Below are positions 46,101 to 55,900 of a stretch of 64,000 nucleotides of DNA, in pieces. A model generated the notes under the pieces. The model saw only the letters and a list, made by a program, of their open reading frames with translations, made no database searches and was not told the DNA's origin. A program made the translations under genes and the position numbers. Numbering within the stretch: position 1 is the stretch's first letter; each line of letters starts with the position of its first letter. The stretch comes from Pelodera strongyloides (taxonomy: Eukaryota > Nematoda > Chromadorea > Rhabditida > Rhabditidae): the NCBI GenBank assembly GCA_036852015.1, contig JAANDG010000332.1:62001-126000 (forward strand), given 5' to 3'.

Positions 46101-48551
46101 AGATTTTGAACTCGTTTTGAACTCGTTCAGCATCTTGCCACAGGGTTTCTGGTACAAAAACACTGAGCTGAGATTTGAACTCGTTTTTGACTCGTTCAGC
46201 ATCTTGCCCCACAGGTTTTCTGGTACAAAACACTGAGCTGAGATTTTGAACTCGTTTTTTTTTACTCGTTCAGCATCTTGCCACAGGGTTTTCTGGTACA
46301 AAAACACTGAGCTGAGATTTTGAACTCGTTTTTTGCTCGTTCAGCATCTTGCCACAGGGTTTTCTGGTACAAAAACACTGAGCTGAGATTTTGAACTCGT
46401 TTTTTACTCGTTCAGCATCTTGCCACAGGGTTTTCTGGTACAAAAACACTGAGCTGAGATTTGAACTCGTTCAGCATCTTGCCACAGGGTTTTCTGGTAC
46501 AAAAACACTGAGCTGAGATTTTGAACTCGTTTTTTACTCGTTCAGCATCTTGCCCAGGGCCACAGGTTTTCTGGTACAAACACTGAGCTGAGATTTTGAA
46601 CTCGTTTTTTAACTCGTTCAGCATCTTGCCACAGGGTTTTCTGTACAAAAACACTGAGCTGAGATTTTGAACTCGTTTTGACTCGTTCAGCATCTTGCCA
46701 CAGGGTTTTCTGGTACAAAAACACTGAGCTGAGATTTTGAACTCGTTTTTTACTCGTTCAGCATCTTGCCACAGGGTTTTCTGGTACAAAAACACTGAGC
46801 TGAGATTTTGAACTCGTTTTTTACTCGTTCAGCATCTTGCCACATGGTTTTCTGGTACAAAAACACTGAGCTGAGATTTTGAACTCGTTTTGAACTCGTT
46901 CAGCATCTTGCCACGGTTTTCTGGTACAAAACACTGAGCTGAGATTTTGAACTCGTTTTGAACTCGTTCAGCATCTTGCCACAGGTTTTCTGGTACAAAA
47001 ACACTGAGCTGAGATTTTGAACGTTTTTTTTACTCGTTCAGCATCTTGCCACAGGTTTTTCTGGTACAAAAAACACTGTGAGCTGAGATTTTGAACTCGT
47101 TTTGAACTCGTTCAGCATCTTGCCACAGGGTTTTCTGGTACAAAAACACTGAGCTGAGATTTGGAACTCGTTTTTGCTCGTTCAGCATCTTGCCACAGGG
47201 TTTTCTGGTACAAAAACTATGAGCTGAGATTTTGAACTCGTTTTTTACTCGTTCAGCATCTTGCCACAGGTTTTTCTGGTACAAAACACTGATGAGATGA
47301 GATTTGAACTCGTTTTTACTCGTTCAGCATCTTGCCACAGGGTTTTCTGGTACAAAAACACTGAGCTGAGATGTTGAACTCGTTTTTAGTTCAGCATTGC
47401 CACAGGGTTTTCTGGTACAAAAAACACTGAGCTGAGATTTTGAACTGGTTTTTACTCGTTCAGCATCTTGCCACAGGGTTTTCTGGTACAAAAACACTGA
47501 GCTGAGATTTTGAACTCGTTTTTAGCTCGTTCAGCATCTTGCCACAGGGTTTCTGGTACAAAAACTGAGCTGAGTTTTTGAACTCGTCAGCATCTTGCCA
47601 CAGGTTTTCTGGTAAAACCTGAGCTGAGATTTGAACTGACTCGTTCAGCATCTTGCCACAGGGTTTTCTGGTACAAAAACACTGAGCTGAGATTTTGAAC
47701 TAGTTTTTTACTCGTTCAGCATCTTGCCACAGGTTTTCTGGTACAAAAACACTGAGCTGAGATTTTGAACTCGTTTTTTACTCGTCAGCATCTTGCCACA
47801 GGTTTTGGTACAAAAACACTGAGCTGAGATTTTGAACTCGTTTTTTACTCGTTCAGCATCTTGCCACAGGTTTTCTGGTACAAAACACTGAGCTGAGATT
47901 TTGAAACTCGTTTTGAACTCGTTCAGCATATTGCCACAGGGTTTTTCTGGTACAAAAACACTGAGCTGAGATTTTGAACTCGTTTTGAACTCGTTCAGCA
48001 TCTTGCCACGGGTTTTCTGGTACAAAAACACTGAGCTGAATTTTGAACTGGTTTTTTACTCGTTCAGCATCTTGCCACAGGGTTTTCTGGTACAAAACAC
48101 TGAGCTGAGATTTTGAACTCGTTTTGAACTCGTTCAGCATCTTGCCACAGGGTTTTCTGGTACAAAACCTTTTGCTGAGATTTGAACTCGTTTTTTGCTC
48201 GTTGATCTTGCCACAGGGTTTTCTGGTACAAAACTACACCGAGCTGAGATGAACGCGTTTACTCGTTCAGATCTGCCACAGGGTTTTCTGGTACACAAAA
48301 CTGAGCTGAGATTTGAACTCGTTTTGAACTCGTTCAGCATCTTGCCACAGGGTTTTCTGGTACAAAAACACTGCGCTGAGATGTTGAACTCGTTTTTTAC
48401 TCGTTCAGCATCTTGTCACAGGGTTTTCTGGTACAAAAACACTGCGCTGAGATTTTGAACTAGCTTTGAACTCGTTTAGCATCTTGCCACAGGGTTTTCT
48501 GGTACAAAAACACTGAGCTGAGATTTTGAACTCGTTTTTTTACTCGTTCAG
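40134..48551. repeat. 8.4-kb satellite array, 71-bp unit
   Basis: The consensus runs TTTTCTGGTACAAAAACAC, TGAGCTGAGATTTTGAACTC, GTTTTTTACTCGTTCAGC, ATCTTGCCACAGGG: 71 bp, confirmed by spacing of adjacent canonical copies (for example 42261 and 42332). By length there are about 118 units. Main variants are ACTCGTTTTGAACTCGTT in place of the TTTTTTACTCGTT spacer, deletion of the spacer giving a unit of about 54-55 bp, and TGAGTGAGCTGAG expansions. Small indels are much commoner from about 45.6 to 48.45 kb. Because 71 is not divisible by 3, minus-strand frames cycle through FLYQKTLWQDAERV, FCTRKPCGKMLNE and FVPENPVARC; these are not genes. Confidence 0.97.
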
Positions 48552-48647
48552 CTGTGGAAACCATTTAGCGACCGGTTACAGACGATTTTTCGGATGTATC
48601 TATGGTTAAAGTCCATTTTCCTGTGATGATATTGTAATGTCTGCAGA

Positions 48648-49758
48648 ATGCGACTATCCTCATTGGCGTTTTTGGCAGCAAAACGAGCCGTGCAGAAGGA
48701 GATTGAACCCCGGTTGTTCCCGCTTGTTCTATATAAACAGATTTTGAGGTACCGTTTTTGCTGTGTCTCTTCTGTAGTCTAAAGATAAAGTCTAAAAATG
48801 TGGTTGATTCTGATTCATGATGCAGTTCCTTTCTCTTCCTGAATGAGATACTTATATGTTACTAACCACAGGCTGTGCAGTGGTGCGCGGTACTGTACCC
48901 ACCCCTTTTGACTGGGGGGGCGGGGTGATTCCGTGTTTGAGAATGCCTACCGTATGGTTACATGATTAAAGCGACATAACGGGTTTTAGAGATTTACTTC
49001 ATAACTGGGGATATCAAAGGTTGTTCTAATAAGGTTATTATTTCAGGTTACATTATGGACTCCCACCTCCAATGCGGGTTATGGGTGACGGCTATGTGAA
49101 GGACGAATTCAGAAGGCATAAAACTGCATCAAAAGAGCACTCGATGGTCTTCCTCCAGGAGTGGACGGTAAGATCATTTGTTTGTTTTAGACAGGTTGCT
49201 ATAAGAAGATATTAACATCGGGTCGGGTTTTAACTTTGATACTGTGGCTTGTTGATAATTCCACATTAAGAGTGGTAGAGTGATACCGTAGTGGTTAAAA
49301 GAGTCGCCGGTGATCCAGCGGGTAGTCAGCTTTGCGGAGTTCTCTTGTATTATGGCTATCTCTCTCTATCGCTCTTTGGGGCTAACTTTACTTGTTTCAG
49401 GACTACTGTGTCACTTTATCAAAACAGCTTTCAAGCAGCGGAATAAAGCGTGGTATGCTGGGCAAGGATATTGACCAGGCGGCGTATGACAAGTTTGCGG
49501 AAGAGCAACTCCATCAGTTGTTGGATTTGAAGGTCTTATTTGAACTACTAATTACAGCATAGATTCTGAGCCTTCTTTGTATGTGCTTCGTTGTAAACCA
49601 GAATACATAGGAAGAGCCTCCACCAGTCCTTCAGCATTACCGTCCTTCGTCCTGCACCCTATAAAGTTTTATTTTAGTTGACTGCCGAGGGCAAAAACAT
49701 TGAAGAGGATTCAAATGCGAAAGAGGCACGGGAGGATAATCTCGCATCCAAGCAATGA
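48648..49758 (+). CDS. sdhaf3: SDHAF3 (Acn9/Sdh7-type succinate dehydrogenase assembly factor 3)
   Basis: Four exons, 48648-48748, 49047-49167, 49401-49532 and 49678-49758, give 144 residues, close to the family length. The N-terminus is short and basic with few acidic residues, fitting a mitochondrial presequence. The LYR-family core is LVLYKQILRLHYGLPPPMRV (LYK in the LYR position), followed by MGDGYVKDEFRRHKTASKEH and FLQEW, the hallmark of SDHAF3. The C-terminal part has AAYDKFAEEQLHQLLDL. The protein acts in the mitochondrial matrix, protecting or maturing the iron-sulfur subunit of complex II. The ATG follows TCTGCAG by one base, a possible splice or trans-splice acceptor. The start is only about 100 bp from the satellite, so the promoter must be very short or lie within the array. 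Confidence 0.93.
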
Positions 49759-50064
49759 CATCCACTTTAATACGATGATAGTTTTACCCTTAGTTTAGAC
49801 TGATAGATGTTTACTTGTTGTTTAGATGTATTACTGTATTGATACCGATTTATTAGTAGTTTCTGTGTAGAGCATCACTGAACGTATTTTTTCTCACTTG
49901 CGACTTTAGCAGATCACTATAACCCGAAATCCTATTTTATTCTAAAAGTGGCTATATGTGCTTCCCAAAAGTTATAGTGCCTATACGCGGGTGATATTGT
50001 AACTTCATAATTTTAGAATTTTAGGCGAGTGACGAGATGACGAATACATTAATGTATTTTATAA

Positions 50065-50280
50065 TTTACGTCTCTTTTAAGTAAATTCGTACGGATCGAA
50101 TTCTGTTGGATGGTGTTTTTCTGCGTGCTACTGGTTTTTTATCACGCCTTACAGGACAGGAAATTTTTCGAATCCACACCGCACTTCCTAAAGCCTTGGA
50201 TGGGCACAATGCGCGCACCACACAAATTAAAAACGCAGCAAAGGCAATAGAACTTGAGCTTAGATAAAGTAGCAATTTGG
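50065..50280 (-). CDS. Doubtful open frame with hydrophobic start
   Basis: The minus-strand frame reads LLLYLSSSSIAFAAFLICVV then a basic tail (RRDKKPVARRKTPSNRIRSV) to a stop. The pattern looks like a membrane-anchored basic protein, but there is no ATG: the frame opens at TTG/GTG codons just above. No splice acceptor is convincing. Unrecognised. Confidence 0.2.
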
Positions 50281-50442
50281 TTGGCAACACCAACTCTATC
50301 GTATAGCGCGAATGTATGTCATTGATGCTTGAATCAAATGAGCAACAACGCGAGCTTTTCTGCTGGATTAGCTACGGTGGTCTTGTTTGGAGCTGAAATA
50401 AGGAAAGGTCCTGATTCGAAACACAGAGTTCAATTACGTTGA

Positions 50443-50496
50443 TGCGGATGCAAGCGCGAAGGACCCCGGAGGATAAGCCGCTTCCAAGCAATGATG
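50443..50496 (+). pseudogene. Decayed copy of the SDHAF3 terminal exon
   Basis: GCGGATGCAAGCGCGAAGGA...CCGGAGGATAAGCCGCTTCC AAGCAATGA parallels the real last exon (49705-49758: GAGGATTCAAATGCGAAAGA...GGGAGGATAATCTCGCATCC AAGCAATGA), including the terminal codons and stop. Frame is lost by a TAA inside GAGGATAAG. No copies of the other three exons were seen. Confidence 0.6.
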
Positions 50497-51211
50497 TAAA
50501 GGGCTTTATTCGTAGTTCAGGTCTTTGATATTTAGTTGGATGTGTCCCATGGTTTGAGACTTTTTTATTTGATTTTTTTTAGCATTGTTAAACGCCCCAT
50601 CCCTTTAAGTACTGGCCAGATTTATTAGCTGAGAGATTTAACATTTAAAGCTGAAGGTTTCTATAGAACATCACCAACTTGAATTAGTCTAAAATTGGAT
50701 TTGTGTGTGTTTCTCAAAATTATTAGTGCGCCAATTATTCTAGACTCATATCTTTAGAAATTTATATGTCTGTCGAGATTTATCAACTGCAACTTTTTTA
50801 GGTTCCTTCCATCTACTAAATTCGTACTGTATGAGTACCGTTGGGAGTTGGGTCCGGAATTCTCTTCCAAATTCATTATGGTACCGTAGTTATTTGTCCG
50901 CGTTACTCCGCAACGCGGAGAAAAGTCTAAAAAGTGCAAAGTGCATGCACTTCTTCTCGGTGGATTTTTGTGGGCGGGGGTTGATTCATCCGTGGATCAC
51001 GCGGCGTGTGTGATGCCCTTCCATCTTTTTCTTTTGACTTCTTTACATCACGTTTAGTGAGCATATGTATTGACTACTGCTTTATTCACATGCCAGTCGC
51101 CAGGCGGCGCGCCTGTCTTCTGGGGCTCGGTTCTTCGTTCCACAAAGTTGAATCCCGCTTTTAATCCAGAACTTGGTACGCCCCTTGAAGCAGGCATTTA
51201 GTTTGGATAGG

Positions 51212-51689
51212 CCACTGGAAAAAGTTGCCTCGCAAACGCCGAGGTTTTCACGATTTGCCTCGACAATGCCGAGGAAAAAGCGCCTCGACAGTGCCGAGGT
51301 AGCGCCTCGCAAATGCCGAGGTGAGGTCCAAATGACTGCAGCGGAAAGACGTCCCTGTCTTTCCACCCTTTTGCCACATATGCGTGCATAGCTCAGTGGG
51401 TGAGGGCGCTGATTACAGTTGAGTGGTCAGGTTCAATTCCACCCATGTTTATGTTTATAGGCTTATTCATAGATATATGTTATATAATGTTCTAAAACGC
51501 ATAATAATTACTTTTACTAAATTATGCAAAATTTATTTATTATTGCCTCGAAAACGCCGCCTCGGCAAAAGCTAGGCAGCGATTTGCCGAGCTTTCGCCT
51601 CGACAATGCTCCGCGGCAAAACACGTGAAGGCAGCTAGGCATTGTCGGGGCAATTTTCACAGCATTTGCGAGGCAACTTTGTTCAGTGG
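51212..51689. mobile_element. 478-bp TIR element with CCTCG...CGAGG sub-hairpins and a tRNA-like core
   Basis: The ends CCACTGGAAAAAGTTGCCTC and GAGGCAACTTTGTTCAGTGG are inverted, followed inside by GCAAACGC and GCATTTGC. The left arm has four short palindromes of the type CCTCGACAATGCCGAGG; the right arm has degraded ones. In the middle is a tRNA-like stretch with box A TAGCTCAGTGGG (51389-51400) and box B GGTTCAATTCC (51430-51440). CACTG/CAGTG ends recall CMC-type transposons, but I could not define a target duplication. Confidence 0.6.
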
Positions 51690-52961
51690 CAGTGACCATA
51701 GTGAGTATAGGGAAAGCTGAATTTAGACAGCAAGACCTCTGTCTAGTGGCTAGGAAGGAGCGTTTCAACTTCAACTTTATTTCGGCCTTATTCCCTCCAG
51801 GCTATAATTTCCATGCGTAATTTCGGAGATGGTCTCTTAGTTGAGAGTCGAACCGTAAATTACCACTGATACGTTTCACCCAAATCTATATATTTGCATT
51901 TGCCTCCGGAGATGGTCAAAGCCAATCCGGAGATGGTTGATGCGTAATTTTACGCATAGATTTATAGCCTGATTCCCTCGATTCAGTCGATTCCCTCCCG
52001 GCAGTGTGTGACCGTGTAACCAACTATGTGAAAAATGTGAACGAATCGAATTTACATCAGGGCTAGTTCGATTGTGCTTCGCGCGCTTGCTTCGCAGGAA
52101 TGTTTGTATTCGATATGTTGTACATACAACATCATACACTCCACAATGATTGGCCTCGAGAGCTAGCACCTGCGCCCGAGAACATAGTAGGTGTTCATAG
52201 TTCTGATCGAGGTTGATGCAAAAAAAATCCTTATCTGTGTATTTATCCGCAATGTTTGCGGCGGCGTTGTTACTATAACCGCGTATGTTCTTGAAACATA
52301 ACTTCGGGCAAAATTTAGTACTTATAGCGTGACGAGCTGCTCGGTCAGACCGTGATAACGAAAACAGTGCACGCTTAGTGCTTTGAAACGCTGAGAAACA
52401 AGGAGTGATGGTGCAATTTGCAATTTTGCCGTAAAATATGTTTATTTTAAGAAAACAGCGTGATTTATTTAGTTCGAGTCCACAGCAGCTTTTGGGCACC
52501 CCAAAATCAAAATAACAAAAAAACGTTGCCATTTGTCGATTGTCGGGCGTTGTCGATTTCTTTTTTAAGAGATATGACACGGCCGGTGTTTTTTTTTGAA
52601 ACGTGTTTTGGTCACCTGCATGCCCATATGTATGCAAATGAATGTAATTTGGATAAATAATCGTGCTCTATGGCGTAATTATTTACACACGCTGCATGGG
52701 AATTGGGAATATATCTTCCGGTCATACGCTTCAAAATCGGATGTTATTCCATGTAACCATAGTTCATTCTCATTTCTCATGTGGGCGATACCGGCTTTCG
52801 AGTTTTGATTACCTAATCCGGTCCCGGTGAACCCTGAGCCTTCTTACTGAACTGACGCTTTCGTGCTGTGCGCTGTGCTGTCTTCGCATTGCATTTTTCG
52901 CGTGTTCGCTTTGCTAATGACTTACAGTTTTCTTATTTCTCATTCGCTTTTCCAGGGTAAC

Positions 52962-55900
52962 ATGTCGTCTTCTGAAGCGTCCTCCGACTCTGAGCTTAAG
53001 ATCAAGAAGAAGAAGGTAAATAGTAATTTCATGATTTCATCTGAATCTCAATTCATGAACTTGCAAAAACAGACCAAGACACAATAATAAATAAATGTTT
53101 GTGTGAATACATTCTAATGAGAGCTTGGGACAAGTGGGCGTTTGTTGGATGTTGGACCGTCGTTTGAAATTTACTTGTCCCAACATAATATAATTACTAA
53201 TCGAACAGACGCCAGCAATCTTGGCTCACGCCAAATTTGCGAATGCTTGCTTTACGTAATTTTCTTATTTCTTACCTTTTCTAGGTGGTGCGCGCGGATT
53301 CCGATGATTCTGAACCAAAGAAGACCAATTGGAGGTCTCCTCGTGGAAATGCGAAAACGACCGTCATTGAAAGCGGTTGGTTTATATTGGTCGCACAAAC
53401 AATGAAAAAATGAAATGAGGACCTGGCAGGTGGCAGATAAAGGCTGACAGGCAAAATCGTCCAAGTTTAGAACCTTCATGAAAATTAGTATTTAAAGTAG
53501 CACTAATTTCTAGTTTCTTCGTCCACTTCGTCGCACATTCTATTAGGGCGCGTTCGGGATTGATTTTCCGGAAGGAAACCATATAAATTCCTCGTTCGGG
53601 ATGGACATTTTGGAAACGTTCCAATGCTTGGAGAAAACAAAAAATACAGTATGTATGAATTAAAAACAAAAAATACAGTATGTATGAATTAGCTTGCGAA
53701 AAACGTTTCCCGCGCATATTTTTCAAATTTTCCATGCTAATTCATACTGTATTTTTTGTTTTCTCAAATCATTAGAACGTTTCCAAAATGTCCATCCCGA
53801 ATGATGAATTTGCATGGTTTCCTTTCGGAAAATCAATCCCGAACGCGCCTTTAGTAGGAATTGTTTCAGTGTGCTCTCTTTCCAACGTTCATTGCCACTT
53901 TGGGTTTTTTCGCAGGTAGCATGAAGAAAAATTCTCAATAAAATAAAAATTCCTGTTCCAAGTTCCAAGCTCGTCAAATTGGATAACTTTTCAAAATAAC
54001 CATTTGACCAATCAACTCCAAACTTTCTGAATAGTTAAGTTGAATAATACTTGTTAGTTGATAGGAAGGTGGACTCTCGTCCTCTCGTCGAACTGTCTTA
54101 AAGCGAAATACCACCCGGCTTGGTGTTTTTTCACCAAAAATAGTTTGAAAAAAGTTATAAACGAAAATAAACATAAAAACACAAACAAATAAGTGCATCT
54201 TGCACAAAAATGTTCTCAAACAACCATATTTTGCGATTTTGTATGGGAAAATTCGCTTCAGGCGATTTGCCGATTTTAATACTAGCACGGCCCTGGAAAA
54301 ATCGAGGGATGGCCTTTTCAAATTATAACGCACACCGCAGCATCCAAATGACGAAATGTTGACAAAATATTTTGAATTTGGCTAGTAAAATTCCAAAAAC
54401 ACACGGTTTGAAAATGGTGGTCAACGCACGGTTGTTTACTCCTCCTCTTTTTGTATTTTTTTGTTGAGACCGACCGCTAATTCGCTTTAAAAAATTTTTG
54501 AAAATTTTTTTGTTTTTTTTGTTTTTTCTGACTTTTTTTTTGTATTGGATTTGCGTAATTGCTTATTTTTTTCAGATGAAGACTCGGACGATGACGATAA
54601 CCAAATGGTTAGCTTTTTTTGCCTTTTTGTATCATTTATTTGTAGTTGTTTATGTTGGGTAGTTTTAATCAAGTCAGTCGGCTTGCGTTTGTTTACAAAG
54701 AAAAGTGCGATATCGCAATCGCGGCAAATACTTGCAAAACTTGAAAGGCCTGACGCCATTACCTACACATACATTACGCTTTCCATCGTTTTATTATCAA
54801 ATTACCTGTTTGCTAATCAACGACAACACGACGGGTTATATACTACTTTATTTTCATCATTTCATTGTGATGCACACCCTGTGGTGTTATTTAATAAATA
54901 AATAATAAGTTAGGTAAGCACTCAGAACGCCAATCGTGTATTATGGCCGCACATCTATGAAAACAGGTTTTTAGCCGTCGTCAAGCCGTAAGCGCAAACA
55001 GGCATCACCAGCGAAGAAGCAGCAAAAGAAGAGAAAGGCGCGTGGTGAAAGCAGCGAAAGCGAACATGTAAGTATTTTTTATGTATATACTTTGCATTAA
55101 AAAAAACTATCCGAAGTTCATGATGCCGCATTCTTTGGTTCATAGAAAGGATGCTAATTGCACGTAAGCTCCGTGATATAGGTTCATTTTTCAAAACGTA
55201 TGGATGATTAAGATTATCACATGCTCATGCGTCTTTTAGTTGTGTTTTTTTTTCAAATGACTAAACTACTGTTTTAATTGCTGTCATTTTTTCTATAATT
55301 TTTTATTGTTCTTAGTTTCTCGTATGCAGATAATATTGAGAACATATTTTTGTTTGTCACTGACAACGTTTTCCTTCCCTCAGAACTTTGCCCACCCGGG
55401 ACTTGATCTGAACGCAGAGGAAAAGAAAAGATTGTCAAAAATGAGTGAAAAGGAAAGAGAAGAAATAATTTTTTATCGAATGGAGGAGATGGAGATGAAG
55501 AAAGCCAGGCATGTTATTGAATTCGTACTGAATTTCTTTTATACGTATTTTTCATCGCGTAAAAGAAAAAAAGGCAATAGTAAAGCAAGATAACGCAGAG
55601 AATACCAGAGAAAAAGTTGGAAAAAAATGACCAAATTTTTTTTACATCTTTATCTGGGTATTGGGCGGACATTTTATGTGTGTATCGTATGAGTACATGA
55701 GAAGTCTTCAGCATGTACATGTATTATGATTTATTGTATTATTGTTATTTAGAGAACAAATAGAGCTGAAGATGTATGGCAAGGGTGCACAAAATGCCGC
55801 TAAGGTATGATTTTTCATGATTTTTTTCCCCAACAAATGAACATTTAGAATTGTTGAGCAGGATTTGCTTGTTGGGAAGTAAAAACTATATTAGGAACGA

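Larger units (their letters stand above)
49759..52955. other. Intergenic between SDHAF3 and RTF1
   Basis: Besides the decayed exon and the TIR element at 51.2-51.7 kb, a 253-codon ATG-started open frame runs on the minus strand from 52637 to 51876. It has no family resemblance and overlaps a MITE arm. The stretch at about 52.85-52.95 kb should include the RTF1 promoter. Confidence 0.35.

Noticed and set aside
40248..48340. Many overlapping minus-strand frames of 60-151 codons reading FLYQKTLWQDAERV-type repeats
   Set aside because: They are translations of the 71-bp satellite. The unit is not a multiple of three and indels break every frame, so the same peptides recur in all three frames.
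51376..51446. Functional tRNA gene
   Set aside because: No acceptor-stem pairing and a poor anticodon stem; it lies inside a TIR element.
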